Shown: in pieces, positions 19,201-26,345 of the stretch
Position numbering within the stretch: the first letter of the stretch is position 1
How the letters are laid out: the number at the start of each line of letters is the position of its first letter
Assembly: GCA_049317265.1 (NCBI GenBank)
Contig: JBMOIP010000001.1
Span: forward strand, 186,001 to 250,000
Reading direction: 5' to 3'
Source: CAIVAT01 sp049317265
GTDB lineage: Bacteria; Bacteroidota; Bacteroidia; Bacteroidales; FEN-979
Length of the DNA stretch: 64,000 bases
Made by a program: the position numbers and the translations under genes
The notes under the pieces: model-generated
Seen by the model: the letters and a program-made list of their open reading frames with translations, nothing else
Database searches by the model: none
Told to the model about the DNA's origin: nothing

Positions 19201-19848
19201 GCCGGTGACAAGATGGAACTTGTTCAGCCAAGGAAAGTTTATGTAAATGAACTTCAGACCGTTGCTCAGACCAGAACTGCTACTGGTGTTAACAACCACC
19301 CGGCTTACCTTACCACCAATCAGGTAAGTGTAAACGAAAACGGCAGTGTTGCCGACAGCAGTGTTCTTCTTGGTTACAATGTTTACAGAACAGCCGGAAC
19401 CGGCGTTGCTCCTTACAACAAGCTCAATGCAACTCCTGTTACTGCAGCAACCTATGTTGACACCTATCCTCCAACTACTCCTGATGGCAGCACCTTCAAA
19501 TATTATGTCACTGTATTGTACAAGAATTCTGCAAACAATGACGTTATTTGCGAACCTGCCAGCGATACAATCACAGTTCCATTCTTCGCAGTTGGAATGA
19601 ATGAATTAGGTAATGGTCAGATCATGATCTATCCTAATCCTGCCAGCGAAATTGTGAACATCAAGAGCGATTACACCATCACAGGTGTTGATGTGATGAA
19701 CTTTGTAGGTCAGACGGTTTATACCAGCAGCAATGTTGATTCAAAAACCACTAAACTCAATGTTTCAGCTATCAAGACCGGCGTATACTTCGTGAAGATT
19801 TCTACCACCGAAGGCGTGCGCACTGTGAAGATTACGGTGACACATTAA
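13279..19848 (+). CDS. Giant T9SS cargo protein (paralog 3)
   Basis: Predicted exported surface protein of 2189 residues with signal peptide MKNVTKMVMMLLVFAMAFM. Order of parts: anchor-J-like module (27-190), two carboxypeptidase-regulatory-like repeats (195-360), shared core from about 375, a 250-residue insert absent from paralog 2 (596-852), anchor-J (1034-1190), a propeller-like cassette (1283-1556) unrelated in sequence to the one at the same place in paralog 2, anchor-J (1637-1787), a second swapped cassette (1811-2029), and a T9SS type A sorting domain (about 2104-2189, beginning MIYPNPASE). No catalytic motif is evident. The backbone matches paralog 2 closely while the cassettes differ, so this looks like modular diversification of a surface protein. 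Confidence 0.88.
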   Translation: MKNVTKMVMMLLVFAMAFMIAPQARSQTVLLTESWENGGAIPANWATAQVTGTTLGLSYILGGAPGYPVVSAAYNGSYFVKYNSFSISGAGTNSTRLYRTTGTSTVGYAGSSVDFAFYHDLGYTGSTDNVKVQYSIDGGATWTTAGTQVNRYDGSTGWKIHTITLPANAGNQANLRIGFLFTSFYGNDCYLDFAHLNGIALGTLSGTVTSAAGGAPIANASVVVNALPPVLTNAAGFYSVSNLNAGTVNVTVTATGFVPYSGTASISGGVTTTLNISMLLPPRASGVVTDASTGNFIVGATVKIGTGANQTTTYTTAGGVYLTALLPVVGVQPIVIGKTGYDDFSGNITLAAGTTASQDAALLPTAVPPGPFTAVLNNPTTPTAVNLNWGVPQGFYQMIYDDGTQDNFAIWATANNLNALKFTPLGWPVKLIGGKVNLGTVSNYPTATTLPLAKFMMMAYKADGAGGLPGTKIDSVEVTANAFGWVDFSFAAPITINSGDFYLVMKQGGIPPQAAGLGVDLTNTQLRSYSKFVTGGAPWIPAAGNFMMRAIMQGVGGPMLGDNASSNKELITAGAVNGLIYETPVTTVSGYEGVARTEPFDWSTMMNTNVAQQFTLPVAVNQTETDNGVGSTIVGTPVVLTDAPSSVLFDNGSMVTGVGTGFGGADESMLQAPLTGYGSNVNRAAYYRIADDFTVSGTAWNVTSLEFFGYQTGSTTTSSFTAVYCRILNGTPGQPGTTVVWGDTTTNRMSSTSFTNIYRVSVTGNTQRPIMKMVVNTSGLTLPAGNYWIEFSAAGTIASGPWCPYVTINNTPTTGNGLLFTGLAGGYVPINTTYGQGVPFKINGTQPTTSTMSYQVWRLKQGQEGNQALWTSIWTGNVNTTVDNGWPTLACAPYRWAVKAIYSPPGQRPSAPTFSNVIGKCWIANVNVCATLTCAANPKAGTVVKLVNQDYPDTNYTKTTDTSGCVHFTNVWKGNYQLQVIRFTYPVYTQNIVINGDASYNVMLLQDAAPATNLVVNDQSLHASWSPPRAMVYQLDETFTAGGFTTNQWVVSGGTNWQMSAGTGNPAPSAFFNWTPTVTNYDQYLTSKSLAGVHAPQMKLKYDIFLDNYGTTNLNTMAVELWNGTTWSVLKTYDNSSGANIPWTSETLDITSQTHNPAFKVRFHAAGVSSVDIDGWYVDNIKVVSTDGTTGPNPCVIGYNFYLNNVLSAFTPDTTYNIPPNQVVYGQTYQACVKAVYGSGYSPQICVNFTAHFLYPARDLTATGVECNTYLTWKKPVTMGDAPEILGMTQRTDFPNANAEFSPFIYTMKEKENSDNSDVLWDVLYGWAGSGTGQAGVEIVGDFIYSTSWSVGPPWFFKYQATTGALIESFSIPGVTAVRDLTYDGTQFMYGGSNASSIYKMDFNTKTLVATIPTSVPGVRHIAYDVTNNGLWCGGWTDLYLVNITTGATIATGPAVVSIYGSAWENQTSGGPYLWLHGQGAAGTGDEYQKWKITGTTVTNTGVVHNNASTNINGPAGGLGCGQVGTKLALIGLNQATAASWIWATEIGDWSGGTGGGSTPVGLVGYNIYRDGAFIHRNPHQDSITYYDYGLNPGTYKYDVKARYDLTTYGFPGQFGESLTNTAGEKTVTLNCGAPLPFYEPWDLGTFAFQSWAPTGHWTMNTGIGNPAPCADFTWQPAIANYTQALTSEVIDASPWTCAKIWLDFDYKLIDRNNTGKEKLTIDIFYGGSWHQKLEVTNNGSTNWIPKHIDISAVKGKSFRIRFVANGVNSGDMLHWYVDNIHAYGICTPATALHATQSHFTTTLTWTAPNCVGTLPTVLKKLFQWSGTPDNGYFQAYNNAYGVVYDLATYPDAALNKINFHHASWGTTGIWQYKIHVVDWTTFAELGTIGPLTTTGDDKWENNVLLGNITGVGGKMIGIMLEPLSNSATDAYPCFSADNVGPDGVSVHGVLPDYSGFVASTIGDFLQDLYIEIPAGDKMELVQPRKVYVNELQTVAQTRTATGVNNHPAYLTTNQVSVNENGSVADSSVLLGYNVYRTAGTGVAPYNKLNATPVTAATYVDTYPPTTPDGSTFKYYVTVLYKNSANNDVICEPASDTITVPFFAVGMNELGNGQIMIYPNPASEIVNIKSDYTITGVDVMNFVGQTVYTSSNVDSKTTKLNVSAIKTGVYFVKISTTEGVRTVKITVTH

Positions 19849-19853
19849 TCCCA

Positions 19854-19953
19854 TACGGGCGGCCCTTGCGGCCGCCCGTACGGATGGGGCGGCCGCAAGG
19901 GCCGCCCCTACGATTCTAAAATGGGCTGGCCTTTTGGTCAGCCCATTTCTTTT
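19854..19953 (+). terminator. Two REP-like hairpins and terminator after paralog 3
   Basis: Back-to-back GC-rich palindromes: TACGGGCGGCC-cttgc-GGCCGCCCGTA (19854-19880) and GGGGCGGCC-gcaag-GGCCGCCCC (19886-19908). They are followed by AAATGGGCTGGCC-tttt-GGTCAGCCCATTT (19919-19948), leading into a T-rich run. The last hairpin is a likely rho-independent terminator; the first two belong to the family seen after paralog 2. Confidence 0.75.
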
Positions 19954-19960
19954 CTATTCT

Positions 19961-19968
19961 TATCTTTG
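19961..19968 (+). promoter_or_regulatory. TAnnTTTG box next to the ABC-F start codon
   Basis: TATCTTTG fits the Bacteroidota -7 box and ends only six bases before the ATG at 19975. Transcription starting about seven bases downstream would give an almost leaderless mRNA. It also argues against the in-frame ATG at 19921, which lies inside the preceding terminator. Confidence 0.55.
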
Positions 19969-19974
19969 CACCCT

Positions 19975-21918
19975 ATGATCTCAATCAACAATCTTTCCAT
20001 TCAGTTTGGCGGCGAATCTCTCTTCGACCATGTTTCGTTCATTATCAACGACAAGGACCGTATTGGTCTTGTAGGTAAAAACGGCGCCGGTAAATCTACC
20101 CTCTTAAAAATCATCAAAGGGATTCAAAAAGCCGACGAAGGCGATGTTATTCTGCCGGATGGTTATTCTGTGGGTTACCTGCCCCAGGAGATGGCCACTC
20201 AGAGTGACAGGACAGTTCTTGAAGAGACAATGAATGCCTTCAGCGAAGTTGTTCACCTGGAAGGCCTGATTTCTGATTATGAGAGACAGATCGGCGAGCG
20301 GGAGGACTATGAGTCGGATAGTTACCAAAAGCTGATCAGGAAGCACTCTGATGCGCTTGACAGGTATCATTTGATCGGAGGGCAGGGGGTTCATGTGAAC
20401 ATTGAGAAAGTATTGATCGGGCTGGGGTTTGAGCGTGAGGAGTTTGGCCGGGCCATGGCAACGTTCAGCAGTGGCTGGCAGATGAGGGTGGAAATTGCGA
20501 AAATTCTCCTGCAACAGCATGATGTGATCCTGCTGGATGAGCCGACAAACCATCTTGATATCGATTCCATCCAATGGCTGGAAGAGTTTCTGGAGAGTTA
20601 CAAGGGAGCCGTCGTGCTGGTATCGCACGACCGGGCTTTCCTGGATAATGTTACCAGGCGTTCGATCGAGATATCTTTCGGGAAGATTTATGATTACAAG
20701 GCAAACTATTCTGAATATGTGCTCCTTCGGGAGGAGCGCATGGAGAGCCAGCTGGCTACCCACAACAACCAGCAGCGCCAGATTCGCCAGATAGAACGGT
20801 TTGTTGAACGTTTCCGTTCAAAAGCAACCAAAGCCAAACAGGTTCAGTCGAGGATCAAACTGCTTGATAAAATTGATCTCGTGGAGATCGACATGGTGGA
20901 TGAATCCGGCATCCGGTTCAGGTTCCCTCCTGCGCCGCACTCAGGAAAAATCATCCTGGAAGGGATCAACCTTTGCAAGGATTACCCGCAAAAAAGGGTT
21001 TTAAACGATCTTAATTTTTCTGTCATAAAAAGTGACCGGATTGCCTTTGTCGGGAAGAACGGGGAGGGGAAGACCACTTTATCGAAGGTCATTACCGGGT
21101 TGGTTGATTTTTCCGGCGAATTGAAATACGGGCACAATGTGGTTATTGGCTACTATGCTCAAAACCAGAGCGACTACCTCGACCCTGAAAGAACGGTCTT
21201 TCAAACCATTGATGATATTGCTGTTGGTGATATCCGTACCCGTATCAAAGGTATACTTGGTGGTTTTCTGTTCAGCGGCGATGATATCGAGAAAAAGGTG
21301 AAGGTGTTGTCAGGCGGAGAAAAGTCGCGTCTTTCCCTGGCTAAATTACTGCTGACTCCTGCAAATCTCCTCATCCTGGATGAGCCTACCAACCATCTTG
21401 ACATGCGTTCGAAGGATGTCCTGAAAAGCGCTTTGCTGCAATACAACGGAACTTTGCTGATCGTTTCGCATGACCGCGATTTTCTGCAGGGGCTGACCAA
21501 TCGTGTTTTTGAATTTCGCCACGGGGTGATGAAGGAGTACATTGGCGATATTTATGATTTTCTGGATCAGCGGCGCATGCAATCGCTCAAGGAACTGGAG
21601 GCGGCTCAAAAGAGTACAGCTGCATCGGGCGACAATGACCCGGTATCCAAAAACAAGATCAACTGGGAGAAGCGTAAGGAGAACGAAAAGGAGATCAGGA
21701 AGGTGAAGACCCAGATAGGGAAATGCGAAACTGAAATTGAACGCCTGGAGGCTGAATTGAAACTCAAAGAGGGGATGCTTGGCACCCCGGACAAATACCA
21801 GAAACAGATTCAGGATGGGAGCCTGTATAAGGAGTATGAAGGATTAAAATGGACACTGGAACGGGAGATGAAACGGTGGGAGGAGCTGAATTATGAGTTG
21901 GAGATCATGGAGGGCTAA
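19975..21918 (+). CDS. ABC-F family ATP-binding protein
   Basis: Soluble ABC protein with two nucleotide-binding domains and no membrane segments, of the ABC-F group that acts on ribosomes (translation factor or ribosome protection). Product 647 residues from the ATG at 19975. Domain 1 has Walker A GKNGAGKST, a modified signature FSSGWQMR and Walker B VILLDEPTNHLD. Domain 2 has Walker A GKNGEGKTT, signature LSGGEKSR and LLILDEPTNHLD. Between them is the charged helical linker typical of ABC-F. The C-terminus is a lysine/glutamate-rich coiled coil (about the last 90 residues), as in Uup-like members. Which ABC-F subgroup it belongs to cannot be settled by eye. It is convergent with the polyprenyl synthase gene. 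Confidence 0.93.
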   Translation: MISINNLSIQFGGESLFDHVSFIINDKDRIGLVGKNGAGKSTLLKIIKGIQKADEGDVILPDGYSVGYLPQEMATQSDRTVLEETMNAFSEVVHLEGLISDYERQIGEREDYESDSYQKLIRKHSDALDRYHLIGGQGVHVNIEKVLIGLGFEREEFGRAMATFSSGWQMRVEIAKILLQQHDVILLDEPTNHLDIDSIQWLEEFLESYKGAVVLVSHDRAFLDNVTRRSIEISFGKIYDYKANYSEYVLLREERMESQLATHNNQQRQIRQIERFVERFRSKATKAKQVQSRIKLLDKIDLVEIDMVDESGIRFRFPPAPHSGKIILEGINLCKDYPQKRVLNDLNFSVIKSDRIAFVGKNGEGKTTLSKVITGLVDFSGELKYGHNVVIGYYAQNQSDYLDPERTVFQTIDDIAVGDIRTRIKGILGGFLFSGDDIEKKVKVLSGGEKSRLSLAKLLLTPANLLILDEPTNHLDMRSKDVLKSALLQYNGTLLIVSHDRDFLQGLTNRVFEFRHGVMKEYIGDIYDFLDQRRMQSLKELEAAQKSTAASGDNDPVSKNKINWEKRKENEKEIRKVKTQIGKCETEIERLEAELKLKEGMLGTPDKYQKQIQDGSLYKEYEGLKWTLEREMKRWEELNYELEIMEG

Positions 21919-21921
21919 GGG

Positions 21922-21964
21922 GATTTACGATTGGACGATTTACGATTTACGATTTACGATTTAG
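21922..21964. repeat. GATTTAC heptamer repeat between convergent genes
   Basis: The pattern is GATTTAC, GATTGGAC, three more GATTTAC units and GATTTAG. The last unit overlaps the stop codon of the polyprenyl synthase gene (complement at 21961-21963). The same arrangement (GATTAGAC plus two GATTTAC) recurs at 45174-45199, so it is a dispersed intergenic element rather than local slippage. Confidence 0.75.
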
Positions 21965-22935
21965 CGTTCGCGACCCAGCATCTCTTGCATAACAGTTGTC
22001 ATTTCCCTCGTAACACGAGGATCAAAATGAAATGATTTTAAAATATCCATCGCCTTTTCATGATGGTATTCGATTGCAACACGGGTGATCTCATCAATCT
22101 TTAATTCACGGTAAATCTGCAAAACACCTTCAATTTTTTGCTGGCCCGTTACCTCTGGGCCAAAATGCAGATTATGCAGTTTGGACAGGGTATCGTCTTT
22201 TGCCAATTCAAAGGCTTTGATGAAAAGGTAGGTCTTTTTATTGGTGGTTATATCGCCGCCTATGGCTTTACCGAACTTGCTGGTGTCACCAAAGGCATCC
22301 AGGTAGTCGTCCTGAAGTTGAAAAGCCAGTCCGAGTTCAATGCCTAATTCGTAGATTTGTTCAGCATTTGCATCGCCGGCATTGGCGAGAATAGCGCCCA
22401 ATTTCAGGCTGCAGGCAATCAGGACAGCTGTTTTCAGCTTGATCATTGTCATATAGTCGGCAATGCTCACGTTTTCCTGTGTCTCAAAGTTCATGTCGTA
22501 TTGTTGTCCTTCACATACTTTTCTTGCAGTATCATTGAAGAGATCAAGAACCTGTGGCAACAACAGGGGATCAGTTTTGGCAACGTGTTCATAAGCAATT
22601 ACGAACATGGTGTCTCCCGACAGGATTGCGGTGTTGGTGTCCCATTTCTGGTGTACGGTCGCATTTCCACGGCGTAGTGGTGCATTGTCCATAATATCAT
22701 CGTGAAGAAGGGTGAAATTATGGAAGATTTCAACGCCCATGGCAGGATGGACTGCCTGTTCTATATCACCGCCAAAGATATCGCACGACATCAGTACAAG
22801 CAACGGGCGCAACCGTTTGCCCCCGAGATCGAGCGTATAAGAAATAGGTTGGTATAACTCTATTGGCTGGTGATCGAACCTTGTGCCGGAAAAAGCTTTA
22901 CTTACCCGCTGATGGAGGTGTTTTAGGGAGTGCAT
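21961..22935 (-). CDS. Polyprenyl diphosphate synthase
   Basis: Trans-prenyltransferase that condenses isopentenyl diphosphate with allylic diphosphates for quinone, carotenoid or lipid-carrier precursors. The 324-residue product has GGKRLRP at 38-44, the first Asp-rich motif D79-D80-I-M-D83 and the second D209-D210-Y-L-D213, with KT and RRG elements in place, so it should be active. Phe74, five residues before the first motif, is the kind of bulky residue that limits product to about C15-C20 in known family members. Product length is therefore inferred as short rather than octaprenyl. It lies 29 bases after rfbA on the same strand and probably shares a transcript with it. Confidence 0.93.
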   Translation of the reverse strand: MHSLKHLHQRVSKAFSGTRFDHQPIELYQPISYTLDLGGKRLRPLLVLMSCDIFGGDIEQAVHPAMGVEIFHNFTLLHDDIMDNAPLRRGNATVHQKWDTNTAILSGDTMFVIAYEHVAKTDPLLLPQVLDLFNDTARKVCEGQQYDMNFETQENVSIADYMTMIKLKTAVLIACSLKLGAILANAGDANAEQIYELGIELGLAFQLQDDYLDAFGDTSKFGKAIGGDITTNKKTYLFIKAFELAKDDTLSKLHNLHFGPEVTGQQKIEGVLQIYRELKIDEITRVAIEYHHEKAMDILKSFHFDPRVTREMTTVMQEMLGRER

Positions 22936-22964
22936 GGCAGTGAGGGAGATGGAAATAGCGAAAA

Positions 22965-23825
22965 TTAGTCGGTAAGGTTCAGCAGGTATTGGCCATACCC
23001 ACTTTTGAGCAACGGGTGTGCAATCTGGTTCAATTGTTCGCGGTTGATGAATTTCATGCGGTAGGCAATCTCTTCAATACATCCGATTTTCAGACCCTGG
23101 CGGTTTTGTACCACTTCAACAAACTGGGATGCCTGCAATAGTGATTCAAAGGTGCCGGTGTCCAGCCATGCAATGCCACGACTTAACACCCCGACTTTCA
23201 GGCTCCCCTGTTCAAGGTACCACCGGTTAACATCCGTAATTTCATACTCCCCGCGGGCGCTGGGTTTCATGTTCTTTGCCACCTCCACCACGGAATTATC
23301 GTAAAAGTAGAGGCCGGGAACTGCATAATTGGACTTTGGTTGTTTCGGCTTCTCCTCGATGGTGAGCGCTTTGAAATTTTCATCGAATTCAACTACTCCA
23401 TATCGCTCGGGATCATGCACATGGTAGGCAAAAACCACACCGCCGGTCGGATCATTGTTTTCATGTACGATTTGAGAAAGACCATTGCCAAAGAAGATGT
23501 TATCACCAAGAACAAGTGCAACTTTATCTTTACCGATAAAGGGCTCGCCGATGACAAAGGCCTGGGCAAGACCATTCGGAACTGCCTGTTCTGCATAGGA
23601 AAAGGAGCATCCCAGCGATTTCCCGTCACCCAGGAGAAGTTTGAAATGGGGGAGGTCATGGGGTGTTGAGATGATAAGAATCTCGTTTATCCCTGCCATC
23701 ATCAGCACCGACAGGGGATAGTAGATCATTGGTTTGTCGTAGACCGGCATCAGTTGTTTACTGACTGCAAGGGTAAGCGGGTGCAGGCGTGTTCCGGATC
23801 CTCCGGCTAAAATGATTCCTTTCAT
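22965..23825 (-). CDS. rfbA: Glucose-1-phosphate thymidylyltransferase
   Basis: Makes dTDP-glucose from dTTP and glucose-1-phosphate, the first step of dTDP-L-rhamnose and related sugar synthesis for surface polysaccharide. The product has 286 residues, the standard length. The nucleotide-binding signature GGSGTRLHPLT is at 8-18, followed by SKQLMPVYDKPMIYYPLS; the catalytic-region LGDNIFFG and the GTFESLLQAS motif near residue 220 are also present. rfbB, rfbC and rfbD are not in this window, so the gene is separated from the usual rfb cluster. It sits between the MMPL exporter (48 bases upstream) and the polyprenyl synthase. Confidence 0.96.
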   Translation of the reverse strand: MKGIILAGGSGTRLHPLTLAVSKQLMPVYDKPMIYYPLSVLMMAGINEILIISTPHDLPHFKLLLGDGKSLGCSFSYAEQAVPNGLAQAFVIGEPFIGKDKVALVLGDNIFFGNGLSQIVHENNDPTGGVVFAYHVHDPERYGVVEFDENFKALTIEEKPKQPKSNYAVPGLYFYDNSVVEVAKNMKPSARGEYEITDVNRWYLEQGSLKVGVLSRGIAWLDTGTFESLLQASQFVEVVQNRQGLKIGCIEEIAYRMKFINREQLNQIAHPLLKSGYGQYLLNLTD

Positions 23826-23873
23826 GATGCAGAGTTTAAATATGGCCTGGTAAAATTAATAAACAAATTGAAT

Positions 23874-26264
23874 CTAATATCCCTTTTTATCAGGATCATC
23901 TTCCGGTAGGTCCAGGTCCTCAGGGTCAGCATAGATATCGACCAGGGGCTCTTCAAAAGCTTTTGTGGTACTCCAGTTATCCAGTGTAAGCAGCATGGAT
24001 GGCAACACAAACATGTTCAGCAACCCTGCCACAAGCAACGTAAACGAAATGAGGAATCCCAGCGCCTGGGTTCCGCCAAAGGTGGAGAGCATGAAAATCC
24101 CGAAGCCAAAAAAGAGGACGGTGGAGGAGTAGATCATGCTGTAGCCGGTCTCTTTCAGCGCAGAGATTACCGAAGACGGGATATCATGGTTGGTGTGTTT
24201 CAACTGCAGCCGGTAACGGGAAAGAAACTGGATGGAGTTGTCGACGGAAATCCCTAAGGCAATGCTGAAAATCAGGATGGTGGATGGTTTGATCGGGATC
24301 CCGGTAAATCCCATCAGGGCGGCGGTCATGAGCTGCGGGATGAGGTTAGGAATGAGTGAAATCAGGATCATTCGCCAGGAGGTGAAGAGGAATGCAAGCA
24401 ACAAGGCAATGATCACCACCGCCAGGGCTATGCTCTCCCATAAATTCTTGATCAGGAAGTTGGTCCCTTTTAAAAACACCACGCTTGTACCTGTGATGGT
24501 AACCTGGTACTTGGCCGGGTTGAAAATGGAGTCGATGGTTGGTTTCAGGCTTTGCTGAATGCTGTCAATTTTAACGGTCCCGACATTGGCCATTTGCACG
24601 CTGATCCTGGTGACCTGGTAATTGGAGTCAATAAAATTATCCAAAAGCGATCGTTTCTTCGATTTAAACGATGGGATGTACCCGGCCATGAAGGTGAGTT
24701 CGTTGGAATTCGGCAGTGAATAATATTGAGGATCACCCGCATAAAATGCCTGCCTCGCTGTTTTGATGACCTCTACAATGGACAACGGTTTTGACAACTC
24801 CTTGTACTTCTTCAGGCTGTCCTGCAAACGGTCGATTTTTTTCAGGGTGGAGAGATTCAGGACTCCCTTCTTTTTATGGGTGTTGACAACGATTTCCAGG
24901 GGCATGATCCCCTTGAAGTGTTTTTCAAAGAACATCATGTCCTTGTATATAGGATCCCGTTTGGAGATATCGTCGACAATGGTACCGCTGGTCTTCAGCT
25001 GCAGCGCCCCGGCAACCCCCACCACAATGCAGGCGCCCATTGCATAATAGATCGGTTTACGGTAATGAGTCACCCAGTATACTGCTTTGTCGATCAGTGA
25101 TTTAGCGATACTTGCCTCGATATGTTTTGTGTACTTTCCCCGAGGTGGAGGCAGAAAACTGAAGAAAATCGGAACAAGTGTCAGTGAAAGCACGTAGATC
25201 ACCATGATGCCGAGGGAGGCGATCAATCCGAATTCAACCAGCAGTTTGTTGTTGGTAATGGTGAATGCGGCAAAACCCGCGGCGGTGGCCGCGTTGGTGA
25301 GCAGGTTGGCAGCCCCGATCCGTTGTATCACCCTTGACAATGCTTTGGCCTGGTTGCCATGCAGGGTATATTCGTAGTGGTACTTGTTCAGGATAAAGAT
25401 GCAGTTTTCGACCGCAATAACGATCACCAGCGGGGGAATGATGGAGGTGAGCATGGTGATCTTGTATCCGAAAAGGGCCATCATACCCAATGCCCAGAGG
25501 ACGCTGATGAGCATAATCACAACAGGAAAGATAACCGCCTTGGTCGACCTGAAAAAGATGAAAAGGAAGGCAGCACTGACAAGCAGCGCCAGGAAAATGA
25601 ACAGTTTGAGCTCATTTTGCAGCTTTGCAGCCACAAGGGTACGGATATAGGGCAATCCCGAAAAGTGAACCTCCACCTTTGTACGCTCCGAAAAACGTTC
25701 CATCATCACCCTGACATCCTCGATCAAACGGTCGCGTTCCTTGGAATCAATCGTTTTTTTATCCAGCGTCAGTGCCATCAGGTAGGCGGAACTGGACTTG
25801 TTGTAGATCAGTTCGTCGTAAAAAGGCAAATCGTAAATCTGTTTCCTGATGGAGTCAAGTTCCTGCTGACTGGTGGGTTTATGCGGGGTGATGGGGATGA
25901 AAAGAAACTTCTTCAGGGAATCGTTTTTCACCAGGCTGAACAACTTCGTAACCGAGACGATTTCGGAAACCCCTTTGATTTTCTTCAGGGAGTCGGTAAG
26001 GTCGTAAACCGCATTGAAATTGGATAGCTGGAAGAAATTTTTATCAACAATTCCGATGAACATGACGGTGCCATCCTGCCCGAATTGTTTGATGAACTGC
26101 TGGTATGCAATGTTGGTGGAATCTTTGTCAGGTAAAATACTTGCGCTTTCATACTGTATCCTGACCTGTGTTGCCTTGTATCCCATGAAGGTTGTCAGCA
26201 GCGCAATCACTACCAGGATCACTATCCTGTTCCGTAAAATGGTTTTAACCAGAAAATTCCACAC
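23874..26264 (-). CDS. MMPL/RND-family exporter
   Basis: Inner-membrane proton-driven transporter of the MMPL/RND superfamily, 796 residues. It shows the duplicated architecture: TM1 at about 10-30, a large periplasmic loop to about 210, a bundle of helices at about 215-365, then TM7 near 400, a second loop, and helices from about 615 to 765. Length and fold match the HpnN-type lipid or hopanoid exporters and other MMPL proteins more than the tripartite AcrB type (about 1000 residues). No adjacent membrane-fusion or TolC gene is present. Neighbouring polyprenyl synthase and rfbA make an envelope lipid a reasonable but unproven cargo. Confidence 0.85.
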   Translation of the reverse strand: MWNFLVKTILRNRIVILVVIALLTTFMGYKATQVRIQYESASILPDKDSTNIAYQQFIKQFGQDGTVMFIGIVDKNFFQLSNFNAVYDLTDSLKKIKGVSEIVSVTKLFSLVKNDSLKKFLFIPITPHKPTSQQELDSIRKQIYDLPFYDELIYNKSSSAYLMALTLDKKTIDSKERDRLIEDVRVMMERFSERTKVEVHFSGLPYIRTLVAAKLQNELKLFIFLALLVSAAFLFIFFRSTKAVIFPVVIMLISVLWALGMMALFGYKITMLTSIIPPLVIVIAVENCIFILNKYHYEYTLHGNQAKALSRVIQRIGAANLLTNAATAAGFAAFTITNNKLLVEFGLIASLGIMVIYVLSLTLVPIFFSFLPPPRGKYTKHIEASIAKSLIDKAVYWVTHYRKPIYYAMGACIVVGVAGALQLKTSGTIVDDISKRDPIYKDMMFFEKHFKGIMPLEIVVNTHKKKGVLNLSTLKKIDRLQDSLKKYKELSKPLSIVEVIKTARQAFYAGDPQYYSLPNSNELTFMAGYIPSFKSKKRSLLDNFIDSNYQVTRISVQMANVGTVKIDSIQQSLKPTIDSIFNPAKYQVTITGTSVVFLKGTNFLIKNLWESIALAVVIIALLLAFLFTSWRMILISLIPNLIPQLMTAALMGFTGIPIKPSTILIFSIALGISVDNSIQFLSRYRLQLKHTNHDIPSSVISALKETGYSMIYSSTVLFFGFGIFMLSTFGGTQALGFLISFTLLVAGLLNMFVLPSMLLTLDNWSTTKAFEEPLVDIYADPEDLDLPEDDPDKKGY

Positions 26265-26282
26265 AAAAGTTCAATTAGGGCG

Positions 26283-26325
26283 CAAAAGTACGAAATCCTT
26301 CATTGTTAAAAAAATTGTAAGTTTG
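26283..26325. promoter_or_regulatory. Divergent promoter boxes between MMPL exporter and phosphofructokinase
   Basis: TACTTTTG on the minus strand (complement of 26283-26290) points to the exporter. TAAGTTTG on the plus strand (26318-26325) points to the phosphofructokinase gene. Both fit TAnnTTTG; neither has a clear -33 TTTG at 19-21 bases. Confidence 0.5.
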
Positions 26326-26345
26326 CAGTCTCAAAGCACTAAAAC

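Noticed and set aside
20104..20763. 219-codon open frame antisense to the ABC-F gene
   Set aside because: Overlaps both Walker motifs of a clear ATPase on the other strand and shows no family features.
25359..26027. 222-codon open frame antisense to the MMPL exporter
   Set aside because: Low-complexity His/Asp/Asn-rich translation, entirely inside a well-supported transporter gene; a shadow frame.
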